A DNA stretch of 42,887 nucleotides, taken from DATCYZ01 sp036526195 (GTDB lineage Bacteria; Pseudomonadota; Gammaproteobacteria; Burkholderiales; SG8-39). The notes under the pieces are model-generated. The model was given only the letters and a program-made list of their open reading frames with translations. It was not told the DNA's origin and did not search any database. Positions 8,149 to 16,588 of this stretch are shown piece by piece (the stretch's first letter is position 1; every line of letters begins with the position of its first letter). Location: NCBI GenBank assembly GCA_036526195.1, contig DATCYZ010000096.1:1-42887 (forward strand), read 5' to 3'. Made by a program: the position numbers and the translations under genes.

Positions 8149-8946
8149 ATGCAGACCGAAAATCAGGCAACGCCTTCTGGCGAGACGCCGCGCGCGATCC
8201 GGGTTGCCGACCGGCTGCGGCGCTTCGTGGATGTCGTCGGTGGCTTCGGTGCCTGGCTGATCGTGCCGGTGGTCGTCATCACCTGCATCGACGTCATCGG
8301 CCGCAAGATCGGCTACGAGGATGAGAAGACCGGCAGGATCTATCGCCTGCAGGGATGGCTGGCGGACAATTTCGGCGCGTTCTTCCAGTCCACGATCCTG
8401 CAGGAGCTGGAGTGGCACTTCCACACCGGCCTGTTCGCGCTCGTGCTCGGCTATGGCGTGGTTTACAACACCCACGTGCGCATCGACCTGATCCGCGACA
8501 CCCTGCAGTTTCGCAAGAAGGCGTGGCTCGAGTTCATGGGGCTGACCTTCTTCATGATTCCCTACTGCGCGGTCGTCATCTACTTTGCGTTCGACTACAC
8601 CCATTCGTCCTACGCGATCAACGAGACCTCGGCCTCGACGGTCGGCCTGACCCATCGCTGGATCATCAAGAGCGTTCTGATCGTTGGGCTGCTGGTGGCG
8701 TTGATCTCCGGGATCGCCGCCTGGCTGCAGGTGGCGACCATCCTGTGGGGGCCGAAGGACCTGCGCTTTCCGCTCATGACGCTGGACTGGCCAGAGGAAG
8801 ACGCCAAGATCGAAGGCAAGGAACGCGTGCGGCTGGAAGACGATTACGGCCTGCGGCTCTCGGAGCCGCTCGCGCCCACAGACCCCGGGCTCGCCGGCGC
8901 GCGAGGCGAGGACGGCGCCAAAACGAAGCCGGCACCGAAGGCCTGA
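8149..8946 (+). CDS. TRAP transporter small permease (DctQ), extended
   Basis: A 265-residue four-helix membrane protein. Helices are near residues 24-45, around 95, 130-150 and 175-200. NTHVRIDLIRDTL matches the conserved cytoplasmic motif of DctQ. It is longer than usual (150-230 residues). There is an extra loop after helix 1 (YEDEKTGRIYRLQGWLADN) and a charged, Pro-rich C-terminal tail of about 50 residues. I took the ATG at 8149, 2 bases after the DctM stop, rather than an in-frame start inside DctM. It pairs with DctM to form the membrane part of the carrier. Confidence 0.9.
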   Translation: MQTENQATPSGETPRAIRVADRLRRFVDVVGGFGAWLIVPVVVITCIDVIGRKIGYEDEKTGRIYRLQGWLADNFGAFFQSTILQELEWHFHTGLFALVLGYGVVYNTHVRIDLIRDTLQFRKKAWLEFMGLTFFMIPYCAVVIYFAFDYTHSSYAINETSASTVGLTHRWIIKSVLIVGLLVALISGIAAWLQVATILWGPKDLRFPLMTLDWPEEDAKIEGKERVRLEDDYGLRLSEPLAPTDPGLAGARGEDGAKTKPAPKA

Positions 8947-8955
8947 TCCACGCCG

Positions 8956-9408
8956 ATGGACTCAGAGTGGGAAAAGCTGGTCAAGCGCTACGTCTGGAAC
9001 GAGGAGCGCACGCCTTACCTCACGCGCGTCGCCAACCTCAGCCGCCGGCAGGCGCACTACGAACTGTTCGGCTACGCCCTGCTCGTGGGCGTGCTGGCCG
9101 GGGTGCTTTCGGTCGCCGCGCTCTCGGCCGGGCTGCCGCACGCCGATGCACGAGGCGTGTCGCTCTACGCCTTCACGGTGTGCTGCGCAGCGATCCTGCT
9201 GGGCGCGACGCGCCATCCCTGGGCAGCGTTGTGGTGCGCGAGCGCCCCGCTTGCCCTCCTGGCTTACTTTGCCGCCTGGGGATTCCATCCGGCCCTGGAG
9301 TCCCTGGAGAAGGTGCTTCTCGTCCTGATCGCCGTGGTCTGGCTGCTGTACTCCCGGCGCACGGTGGCCGTGGCGCGCGCCTGGGAAGGCCTCCGCGGAC
9401 CGGACTGA
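8956..9408 (+). CDS. Small integral membrane protein, unknown function
   Basis: A 150-residue protein with a soluble charged N-terminus (residues 1-38) and about four hydrophobic segments (41-62, 70-88, 90-110, 118-135). I do not recognise a family. It begins 9 bases after DctQ and is presumably cotranscribed with the TRAP genes. The next ORF, a 2TM-domain protein, has no ordinary start codon and would be joined to this one by a +1 shift at the TGA at 9406-9408. It may therefore be the first half of a longer protein. Confidence 0.65.
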   Translation: MDSEWEKLVKRYVWNEERTPYLTRVANLSRRQAHYELFGYALLVGVLAGVLSVAALSAGLPHADARGVSLYAFTVCCAAILLGATRHPWAALWCASAPLALLAYFAAWGFHPALESLEKVLLVLIAVVWLLYSRRTVAVARAWEGLRGPD

Positions 9409-9733
9409 GCACGCGGGGCGCGACACGACCGCAGCAAGGGCCTTTCGCAGGCATGCCCGGGTTTACGCTGCCACCGCATGCGCCCTGACCGCGGCCAACT
9501 GGTACACCGGCGCGCCGTGGTGGTCGTTCTGGCCGCTCGCCGTGTGGGGCGTGGTATTCATGGTGCATTACCTGGTCTACAGGACCGGAACCGTGGACGA
9601 GGGCTGGGTTGCGGAGCGCACATCAGATCTGTATTCCAAGAGCTATGACGCGGGTCACATCGACCAGATCGCTGCCGAGCACGGCGAGATAACCGAAACC
9701 GTTCCGGACAGGAAAGGTACGCCCCGTGGATAG
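9407..9733 (+). CDS. 2TM-domain membrane protein lacking a canonical start
   Basis: This frame encodes an N-terminal amphipathic stretch (ARAFRRHARVYAATACALTA), then YTGAPWWSFWPLAVWGVVFM and a soluble tail. The order matches the 2TM-domain family (charged helix, two membrane segments, WPL...WG). Between the previous in-frame stop (9328) and 9542 there is no ATG, GTG or TTG; only a CTG at 9485 is present. Starting at the GTG at 9542 would delete the first helix. A +1 shift at GAC-TGA-G at the end of the preceding ORF would fuse the two into about 258 residues. The end overlaps the GTG of the next gene by 8 bases. The start given is the frameshift point, not a known start codon. Confidence 0.5.
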   Translation, partial: EHAGRDTTAARAFRRHARVYAATACALTAANWYTGAPWWSFWPLAVWGVVFMVHYLVYRTGTVDEGWVAERTSDLYSKSYDAGHIDQIAAEHGEITETVPDRKGTPRG

Positions 9734-10757
9734 CCCGCACATCCGGACCACCGTCGTCGGCAGCTACCCGATCCCCGACTGGCTCGTGGCCCTGCCCTCG
9801 GAGCAGGCGCTGGTCGACGCCACCCGCGTCGTGCTGCACACCCAGGAGCAGGCCGGGCTCGACGTCGTGTGCGACGGGGAACTCTATCGCTTCGACGTCA
9901 ACCATCCCGAAACGAACGGCATGATCGAGTACTTCGTGCGCCCGCTGGACGGCGTGCGCACCCGCCTGACGTTCGACGAGCTGATGGGCTATCGCAGCCA
10001 GCGCGGCATGCGATTTCGCACCCGCCCGCCGGGCGTGGTCGATTCGGCGATCGGCCCCGGGGCGCTCGACCTGCCGCAGGCCTGCGCCCGCGCGCGCGCT
10101 CTCGCCTCGCGCCCCTTCAAGTTCACGGTCACCGGTCCGCACATGCTCGCCAAGACGCTGGTCGACAAGCACTATCGCGACCTGCCTGCGCTCACGCTGG
10201 CGATCGCGGAGGCGCTGGCGGTGCAGATCCGGCACCTCGACGCGGACGTGATCCAGATCGACGAAGCCAACCTGCCCGGCAGTCCGGATGAATGGGGCTG
10301 GGCGGCCCAGGCCATGAACCGCATGCTGGACGCCGTCCCGGAGAGCGCGAAAGCCGCCGTCCACCTGTGCTTCGGCAACTACGGCGGCCAGTCGGTGCAG
10401 CAGGGCACCTGGGGAAAGCTGATCGACTACCTGAACGCGCTGCACGTGGACCACGTGGTGATGGAGAACGCCCATCGCCCGCCCGAGGAACTTGCGGTGT
10501 TCCGTGGCCTCCGCCCGGAGATCGGCATGGGCGTCGGGGTCGTCGACATCAAGCGCACCGAGGTCGAATCCGCCACCGAGGTCGCGCACGCCATCGAGCG
10601 CGCCGAGAAGGCGATCGGGCCCGGGCGCGTGCGCTACGTGCACCCGGATTGCGGCTTCTGGATGCTCCAGCGCAACATGGCGGACGGCAAGATCCGCGCG
10701 CTGGTGGCCGGGCGCGACCTGTACGAAGGCCGGGCCGGGCGCCTGCAGGCCGCCTGA
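9726..10757 (+). CDS. MetE C-terminal-like cobalamin-independent methyltransferase
   Basis: A 343-residue protein of the methionine synthase II (UROD/MetE-C) fold. The zinc ligands expected for thiol activation are visible: His and Cys in HLCFGNYGG, Glu in VMENAHRP and Cys in HPDCGFWML. VGSYPIPDWL at the N-terminus is typical of the stand-alone short form, which lacks the MetE N-terminal half. It probably transfers a methyl group between a thiol and a folate or other donor; the true donor is unknown for such short forms. The GTG start overlaps the previous ORF, so it belongs to the TRAP operon. Confidence 0.85.
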   Translation: MDSPHIRTTVVGSYPIPDWLVALPSEQALVDATRVVLHTQEQAGLDVVCDGELYRFDVNHPETNGMIEYFVRPLDGVRTRLTFDELMGYRSQRGMRFRTRPPGVVDSAIGPGALDLPQACARARALASRPFKFTVTGPHMLAKTLVDKHYRDLPALTLAIAEALAVQIRHLDADVIQIDEANLPGSPDEWGWAAQAMNRMLDAVPESAKAAVHLCFGNYGGQSVQQGTWGKLIDYLNALHVDHVVMENAHRPPEELAVFRGLRPEIGMGVGVVDIKRTEVESATEVAHAIERAEKAIGPGRVRYVHPDCGFWMLQRNMADGKIRALVAGRDLYEGRAGRLQAA

Positions 10758-10772
10758 GCGGCCGCGGCGCGA

Positions 10773-11231
10773 TCAGTCGCGGAACAGCGCCTTGCCCCAG
10801 GCCGCGTTCCAGTCGTTGCCGAGGAAGTCGGTTTCGCGGCCGTCGGGGCCGAAGAACTTGTTCGGGATCTGGAACATCGCCAGCATCACCCCCCCCTTCG
10901 GACCGCCCCAGGCGTCGTGGCGGCTGCCGGCAGGCCGCCAGACATACTGGCCTGCCGTGCACTCGCCTTCCCCGCACACGAGACTGCCCTCCAGCACGTA
11001 GGTCTGCTCGATCAGGACATGCTCATGGTCGGGCAACTTCGCGCCCGGCGCCATGCGCAGCAACATGGTCAGCAGGCCGGTCGACTTGTCCACCAGAAGC
11101 GTTTTCGTCTCGATGCCTTCGTAGACGGTTTTCTCCCAATCCAGGGACGCTGCATCGACGAAGCGCGAAGCCATCGGCGGCAGGCCTGCGTGGTTGGCGG
11201 CTTTGGGTGTCACGGCGGTCACGGCTGTCAT
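10773..11231 (-). CDS. Cupin-domain protein (ChrR-like cupin)
   Basis: A 152-residue single-domain cupin. Metal ligands are in PDHEHVLIEQTYVLEGSL (H, H, E) and RPAGSRHDAWG (H). The ATG has AGGAGA upstream and sits 10 bases after the pyk stop, at the end of the tkt-to-pyk operon. This position is where other betaproteobacteria often carry further glycolytic genes. It may be a small dioxygenase or a sensory cupin. Function is not assigned. Confidence 0.8.
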   Translation of the reverse strand: MTAVTAVTPKAANHAGLPPMASRFVDAASLDWEKTVYEGIETKTLLVDKSTGLLTMLLRMAPGAKLPDHEHVLIEQTYVLEGSLVCGEGECTAGQYVWRPAGSRHDAWGGPKGGVMLAMFQIPNKFFGPDGRETDFLGNDWNAAWGKALFRD

Positions 11232-11241
11232 GATGGCTCTC

Positions 11242-12681
11242 CTATGAATGCAGGTGCTCGCCCACGCGGACGATCTTCATGGTGTTGGTGCCCCCCGCCT
11301 TGCCGATCGGCTCGCCGATGGTGAGGACGATCAGGTCGCCCTCCTTCACCACCTTGTTCTCCACCAGCACCTTCTCCGCCTCGCGCAGGAGTTCCTCGCG
11401 ATCAGTGCCGACGTACTTGACCATCAGCGGGTAGACGTCACGGAACAACGCCGTTCGATAACGCGTCGAGGTCTGGGAGGTCAGGGCATAGATCGGAACG
11501 CCGCAGTTCAACCGGCTCATCCACAGCGCGGTCGAGCCGGATTCGGTGAGCGTGGCGATCGCCTTCACCTTCAGGTGATAAGCGGTGAACAGCCCCGCCA
11601 TGGCGATCGACTGGTCGACGCGCGTGAACACGCGGTTGAGGAAATCCTGGTCGATGCTGAGCGCCTGCGTCTGCTCGGCCTCGATGCAGATGCGATCCAT
11701 CGACTCGATCACCTCGACGGGAAACTGCCCGCTCGCCGTTTCCGCGGAGAGCATGACGGCATCCGTGCCGTCGAGCACCGCGTTCGCGACATCGGACACC
11801 TCCGCCCGGGTCGGGATGGGGCTCGAGACCATCGATTCCATCATCTGCGTCGCGGTGATGGTCAGCTTGTGGTGCTCGCGCGCGAGACGGATCATCTTCT
11901 TCTGCAGCGCCGGCACCGAGGCGTCGCCCACTTCGACCGCGAGATCGCCCCGCGCCACCATGATGCCGTCGCAGGCCTTCATGATGTCGAGCAGCGCGCC
12001 CTCCCCGACCGCCTCGGCGCGCTCGATCTTGGCGATCAGCATCGCCTTGCCGCCGGCCGCCCGCATCAGTTCGCGCGCCATGTACATGTCCGCGCCGGAC
12101 TTCGGGAACGACACGGCAAGGTAGTCGGCATTCAGCTTGACCGCCGTCTTGATGTCTTCCATGTCCTTGGCGGTCAGCGCGGGCGCCGTCAGGCCGCCGC
12201 CCTGCCGGTTGATGCCCTTGTTGTTCGAGAGCACCCCGCCGACGCGCACCAGGGTGCGGATCTCCTCGCCGCGCACGTCGGTCACCTCGAGCTTGATGCG
12301 ACCGTCGTCCAGCAGCAACATCACGCCGGGTTCCACGTCGCGCGGCAGTTCCTTGTAGTCGAGGCCGACGCGTCCGGCGTCGCCCATGGCGCAGGTGGCA
12401 TCCAGCACGAAGCGCGCGCCCTTTTCCAGCGTCACCTTGCCTTCTGCAAACTTGCCGACGCGGATCTTCGGGCCCTGCAGGTCGCACATCACCGCCACGG
12501 TGCGTCCGGTGCTGCGACTGATCTCCTTCACCATCTCGGCGCGCGCCAGGTGGTCCGCGGCGGTGCCATGGGAAAAATTCAGCCGCACCACGTCGACCCC
12601 TGCGCGCACCATGCGCTCCAGGACCTCGGGATTGCTCGAGGCGGGGCCGAGTGTGGCGACGATCTTGGTGCTGCGAAGCAT
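11242..12681 (-). CDS. pyk: Pyruvate kinase
   Basis: A 479-residue enzyme converting phosphoenolpyruvate and ADP to pyruvate and ATP. It begins MLRSTKIVATLGPASSNPEV and has the active-site LIAKIERAEAV, MVARGDLAVEVG, and ATQMMESMVSSPIPTRAEV. The C-terminal regulatory domain is complete. An upstream in-frame start at 12744 lies in a tandem repeat, and the family N-terminus supports the ATG at 12681. It is the penultimate gene of the tkt-gap-ech-pgk-maoC-pyk run, about 80 bases after maoC. Confidence 0.97.
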   Translation of the reverse strand: MLRSTKIVATLGPASSNPEVLERMVRAGVDVVRLNFSHGTAADHLARAEMVKEISRSTGRTVAVMCDLQGPKIRVGKFAEGKVTLEKGARFVLDATCAMGDAGRVGLDYKELPRDVEPGVMLLLDDGRIKLEVTDVRGEEIRTLVRVGGVLSNNKGINRQGGGLTAPALTAKDMEDIKTAVKLNADYLAVSFPKSGADMYMARELMRAAGGKAMLIAKIERAEAVGEGALLDIMKACDGIMVARGDLAVEVGDASVPALQKKMIRLAREHHKLTITATQMMESMVSSPIPTRAEVSDVANAVLDGTDAVMLSAETASGQFPVEVIESMDRICIEAEQTQALSIDQDFLNRVFTRVDQSIAMAGLFTAYHLKVKAIATLTESGSTALWMSRLNCGVPIYALTSQTSTRYRTALFRDVYPLMVKYVGTDREELLREAEKVLVENKVVKEGDLIVLTIGEPIGKAGGTNTMKIVRVGEHLHS

Positions 12682-12721
12682 GGTTCGATCCTGTGCGGCC
12701 GGGGTGTCCGCGCGAGTGTAG

Positions 12722-12765
12722 CACCGCGCCTGCGCGGCTCTCACACCGCGCCTGTGCGGTTCTCA
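12722..12765. repeat. Tandem 22-base repeat, two copies, each with a hairpin
   Basis: Units 12722-12743 and 12744-12765 differ at two C/T positions. Each holds CCGCGC-CT-GCGCGG, or its wobble variant with GTGCGG. The second copy contains the maoC stop codon. It may be an mRNA stability or processing hairpin between maoC and pyk. Confidence 0.7.
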
Positions 12766-13623
12766 TCCGGCCAGATCGATCACGCCGCCGGTGATGACCG
12801 GCGCGCCCGCGCAGGTGGTGCCGAACAACAGGGCATCGCCCTGGCGCACCGCCGAAACGGACAGCGTCGAGGGCATCGGCACCATGCCCGAGAAGCGCGC
12901 GCGGATCCGCCGCACCGCCGCGGGATCGACGCCCTTCGCCGCCAGCACCCGCGAGACCGACAGGGCGAGCGTCGCGGTGCCGTGCAGGATGATGCCGGGC
13001 AGGCCGGCGGCGCGCGCGTGCGCCAGATCCGTGTGGATCGGATTCCAGATGCGCGCGCACTCGGTGTAAACGTGGGCCAGCGTCGCGGCAACCCGCACGT
13101 CGCCCGCCTCGGCGAGGTCGGCGCCTGCGACAGGGCCTGCCGCCGGGCGCGGTGCGGGCGCGGCCCCTGCGCCCTCCAGCCCCACCCCGCGATACAGCGA
13201 GCCGTACTCCGTCACGGTGACCAGCTCGCCGTCGGCGTCGCGTGTTTCCATGCGCGTCACCAGGAACGCCCCGGGCCTGCGCGCTTCCAGCGAGACGATG
13301 CGCGCGCGCGTCTGCAACCGGTCCCCCGCACGCGGCGCGCGATGGATCGTCAGGTCGTGCGTCGCGTGCACCACGCGGTCGGCCACCGCCGCCGGGATCC
13401 AGTGCCCGCGCACCGCGAGCGCGGCCGGCCACTCGTAGCACACGGCAAACAAGGGGTGCGCGAGCAGCGTCCCGCCCGTGTCGGTGTAGCGCGCATCCGT
13501 TTCGCCCAGCGCGGCGGCATAGGCCATCAGCCAGCGCGCGTCGATCGCGTGCTCGAGCGGACCGGCCTCGGCGCCAACGAGCGAGGCCGGCAGGGCCGTC
13601 GCGCCGGGTCCCGGCTCAGGCAC
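12763..13623 (-). CDS. MaoC-like dehydratase, double hotdog
   Basis: A 286-residue protein with two hotdog halves. The N-terminal half resembles FAS1-type dehydratase domains. The C-terminal half (from about residue 165) carries WNPIHTDLAHARAAGLPG followed by ILHGT, the hydratase-2 signature with the catalytic Asp and His. It should hydrate an enoyl-CoA or dehydrate a 3-hydroxyacyl or mesaconyl-type thioester. It starts at a GTG overlapping the pgk stop by 8 bases, and an Ala/Pro-rich linker joins the halves. A CoA enzyme lodged between pgk and pyk is unusual. Confidence 0.85.
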   Translation of the reverse strand: MPEPGPGATALPASLVGAEAGPLEHAIDARWLMAYAAALGETDARYTDTGGTLLAHPLFAVCYEWPAALAVRGHWIPAAVADRVVHATHDLTIHRAPRAGDRLQTRARIVSLEARRPGAFLVTRMETRDADGELVTVTEYGSLYRGVGLEGAGAAPAPRPAAGPVAGADLAEAGDVRVAATLAHVYTECARIWNPIHTDLAHARAAGLPGIILHGTATLALSVSRVLAAKGVDPAAVRRIRARFSGMVPMPSTLSVSAVRQGDALLFGTTCAGAPVITGGVIDLAG

Positions 13624-14779
13624 GCGCCTCGAGCGCCGCCACCGCCGGCAGGGTCTTGCCCTCGAGGAATTCTAGAAACGCCCCGCCCGCCGTCGAGATG
13701 TAGCCGATCTCGCCGGCGATGCCGAACTTGTTGATCGCCGCGACGGTGTCGCCGCCGCCCGCGATCGAGAACCCCTTCGACGCGGCAATGGCCCGCGCCA
13801 GCACCTCGGTGCCCTGTGCGAAGGCCGGACGCTCGAATACGCCGACCGGGCCGTTCCAGACGATGGTGCCGGCCGCCGCCACCGCGTCGGCGAGCGCCTG
13901 CGCGGACTGCGGGCCGATGTCGAGGATCATGTCGTCCTGCGTCACGTCGCGAACCGGCTTCACCTGCCCGGCCGGCGCGTCGAGACTGCCCGCGACGACG
14001 ACGTCGACCGGCAGCGGTACCGTGGTCTTCGCCATGATCCGCTTCGCCTCGTCGACGAGGTCGCGTTCCGCGAGCGAGCGGCCGATCGGCAGGCCGGCCG
14101 CCAGCAGGAAGGTGTTGGCGATTCCGCCGCCGACCACCAGCTGGTCCACTCTTGCGGCAAGCGCCTCGAGGATGGTGAGCTTGGTCGAGACCTTGGAACC
14201 GGCGACGATCGCCACCAGCGGCCGCGCCGGCTGCGCCAGCGCCCGGCCGAGCGCGTCGAGCTCTCCGGACATCAGCGGGCCGGCGCAGGCGACCGGGGCG
14301 AAGCGCGCCACGCCGTGCGTGGTCGCCTCGGCGCGATGCGCCGTGCCGAAGGCGTCATTGACGTAGACGTCGCAGAGCGCGGCGATGCGCCGGGCAAGCC
14401 CTTCGTCATCGGCCTTCTCGCCCGCGTTGACGCGGCAGTTCTCGAGCATCACCAGGCTGCCGGGCGCGAGCGCGGTCGAATCGAAGCCCTGCGTCCAGTC
14501 GGCGCGCACCGGCACCTTGCGCCCAAGCAGTTCGCCCAGGCGCGCCGCCACCGGCGCGAGCGAATCCTCGGGCCGCAGCGTGCCCTCCTTCGGGCGTCCG
14601 AGGTGCGAGGTCACCATCACGGCGGCGCCGGCGTCCAGCGCCATGCGGATCGCCGGCAGCGAGGCCCGGATCCGCGTGTCGTCGCCGACCGCACCGTTCT
14701 CGATCGGCACGTTCAGGTCGGCGCGAATGAGCACCCGCTTGCCCTTCAGGTCCACATCCTGCATGCGCTTGAACTTCAT
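13616..14779 (-). CDS. pgk: Phosphoglycerate kinase
   Basis: A 387-residue glycolytic and gluconeogenic kinase interconverting 1,3-bisphosphoglycerate and 3-phosphoglycerate. It begins MKFKRMQDVDLKGKRVLIRA with DLNVPIENG next. TSHLGRPKEG and the C-terminal SIAGGGDTVAAINKFG nucleotide loop are intact. The ATG at 14779 overlaps the ech stop (ATGA), which fixes the start. It is coupled to maoC downstream by an 8-base overlap. Confidence 0.97.
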   Translation of the reverse strand: MKFKRMQDVDLKGKRVLIRADLNVPIENGAVGDDTRIRASLPAIRMALDAGAAVMVTSHLGRPKEGTLRPEDSLAPVAARLGELLGRKVPVRADWTQGFDSTALAPGSLVMLENCRVNAGEKADDEGLARRIAALCDVYVNDAFGTAHRAEATTHGVARFAPVACAGPLMSGELDALGRALAQPARPLVAIVAGSKVSTKLTILEALAARVDQLVVGGGIANTFLLAAGLPIGRSLAERDLVDEAKRIMAKTTVPLPVDVVVAGSLDAPAGQVKPVRDVTQDDMILDIGPQSAQALADAVAAAGTIVWNGPVGVFERPAFAQGTEVLARAIAASKGFSIAGGGDTVAAINKFGIAGEIGYISTAGGAFLEFLEGKTLPAVAALEARA

Positions 14780-15546
14780 GCCCGCTTCGCCTTTTTCATG
14801 CCCGCCAGCAGCGCCGGCATCAGCTTCTGCGGCTCGCCGGATGCGTAGGCGCGGCGCTGGTAGCGCTTCGCCGCGGCAAGGATGTCGTCGAACTGCGCCT
14901 GGGTCAGCTCGCGCATGCGTTCCTTGGTGAGACGCACCGCGTGCGGCGGGCGCTCGCCGAGCTCGCGTGCGCGCTCGACCGCGCACGAAAGCACGTCCCC
15001 GCGCGCGGCCAGCGCGTTGACGATGCCGAGCTGGAACGCCCGCTCGCCCGAGATCAGGTCACCGCCGAGGGAGAGCTCGGCGTTGATGCCGAAGGGCAGG
15101 TGCCACATCATGAGCGAGGTGCCGAGGATTGAGCCGAGGCCGGTCTTGACCTCGGGCTGGCCGATCCTCGCCTCCGGGTGCGCGATGCGCAGGTCGCAGT
15201 ACAGCGCGAGCTGGTAGCCCGCGCCCGCCGCCGCGCCGAAGAGCGCCGCCACGGTGGGCTTGTTCATCGCGCGCACCGCGCCATAGGCGGCGTGCAGTTC
15301 CGTGAACCAGCGATCGACGTCGTCGATGCCGTAGGCCGCGGCCTCCTCCAGGTCCTGCCCGGCGCAGAACGCGCGCTCGCCGGCGCCGCTCAGCACGACC
15401 GCGCGCACTTCCGGATCCGCGTCCAGCGCGGCAAGCGCAGGCGGCAGCGCGCGGCGCAGTGCCTCGTTCACCGCATTCAGCGCGTCCGGCCGGTTCAGGC
15501 GGACGATCGCGACGCTGCCGCGCCGCTCGACCAGCACGGCGTCCAT
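14776..15546 (-). CDS. Enoyl-CoA hydratase/isomerase (crotonase) family protein with an altered active site
   Basis: A 256-residue crotonase-fold enzyme. The oxyanion loop GERAFCAGQDL and the second acidic residue E132 in ARIGQPEVKTGL are present. The position of the first catalytic Glu of classical hydratases is Gln (Q112 in GAGYQLALYCDLR). Enzymes with only the second Glu are often isomerases of the ECI/PaaG type, so simple hydration is doubtful. It lies between gap and pgk and overlaps pgk by four bases. Its partner may be the MaoC protein two genes on. Confidence 0.87.
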   Translation of the reverse strand: MDAVLVERRGSVAIVRLNRPDALNAVNEALRRALPPALAALDADPEVRAVVLSGAGERAFCAGQDLEEAAAYGIDDVDRWFTELHAAYGAVRAMNKPTVAALFGAAAGAGYQLALYCDLRIAHPEARIGQPEVKTGLGSILGTSLMMWHLPFGINAELSLGGDLISGERAFQLGIVNALAARGDVLSCAVERARELGERPPHAVRLTKERMRELTQAQFDDILAAAKRYQRRAYASGEPQKLMPALLAGMKKAKRA

Positions 15547-15556
15547 GCCGGCGCGC

Positions 15557-16570
15557 CTACTTCGCCTGCATCAGCGCAACCGTGGCATCGAGCATGCGGT
15601 TGCTGAAGCCCCACTCGTTGTCGTACCAGGACCCGACCTTGACCAGCGTGCCGCCGGTGACCTTGGTCAGGCCGGCATCGACGATCGAGCTGGCGGGGTT
15701 GTGGTTGAAGTCGGAGGACACCAGTGGCGCGGTGCAAAACTCGAGAATGCCCTTGAGCGCGCCCTCGGCGGCCGACTTCAGCGCGGCGTTGACCGCCTCG
15801 GCAGTGGTTGCCTTCTTCGCAGTGAACGTCAGGTCGACGATCGACACGTTGATGGTGGGCACGCGGATCGCGTAGCCGTCGAGCTTGCCGTTCAGGTGCG
15901 GCAGCACCAGCCCGACGGCGGCGGCGGCGCCGGTCTTGGTCGGGATCATGTTCTGCGAGGCCGAACGCGCGCGGCGCAGGTCCGAGTGGTAGACGTCGGT
16001 CAGCACCTGGTCGTTGGTGTAGGCGTGCACCGTGGTCATCAGGCCCGAGACCACGCCGATGGAATCGTCGAGCGCCTTCACCAGCGGCGCGAGGCAGTTG
16101 GTGGTGCAGGAGGCGTTCGAGATCACCGTGTCCGAGGCCTTCAGGTCGCCGTCGTTCACGCCCATGACGATGGTGCGATCGACGTCCTTGCCGCCCGGCG
16201 CGGAGATGATCACCTTCTTCGCGCCGGCCGCGAGGTGCGCCCCCGCCTTGTCCTTGCTGGTGAACAGGCCCGTGCACTCGAGCACCACGTCCACGCCGAG
16301 CGCCTTCCAGGGCAGCTTCGACGGGTCGCGCTCGGCGACCACCTTGATGCGGTCGCCATCGACGACCAGCGCATCGCCCTCGACCGCCACGCTGCTGCGA
16401 AAGCGCCCGTGCGCGGTGTCGTACTGCAGCAGGTGCGCGTTGGTCTTCGCGTCGCCGAGATCATTGATCGCGACGAACTGCAGACCGTGCTTCCTGCCGT
16501 CTTCGTAATGCGCCCGCAGGATGTTGCGGCCGATGCGTCCGAAACCGTTGATTGCGACCTTGATTGCCAT
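15557..16570 (-). CDS. gap: Glyceraldehyde-3-phosphate dehydrogenase, type I
   Basis: A 337-residue enzyme oxidising glyceraldehyde-3-phosphate to 1,3-bisphosphoglycerate. The N-terminal Rossmann motif is INGFGRIGRNILRA. AINDLGD supplies the Asp that favours NAD over NADP. The catalytic Cys is in SNASCTTNCLAP and WYDNEWGFSNRM is near the end. The ATG at 16570 lies 18 bases after the tkt stop, with a GGAG-type site between (AACAGGAGTCC). It feeds pgk two genes downstream. Confidence 0.97.
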   Translation of the reverse strand: MAIKVAINGFGRIGRNILRAHYEDGRKHGLQFVAINDLGDAKTNAHLLQYDTAHGRFRSSVAVEGDALVVDGDRIKVVAERDPSKLPWKALGVDVVLECTGLFTSKDKAGAHLAAGAKKVIISAPGGKDVDRTIVMGVNDGDLKASDTVISNASCTTNCLAPLVKALDDSIGVVSGLMTTVHAYTNDQVLTDVYHSDLRRARSASQNMIPTKTGAAAAVGLVLPHLNGKLDGYAIRVPTINVSIVDLTFTAKKATTAEAVNAALKSAAEGALKGILEFCTAPLVSSDFNHNPASSIVDAGLTKVTGGTLVKVGSWYDNEWGFSNRMLDATVALMQAK

Positions 16571-16588
16571 GATGGACTCCTGTTGCGC

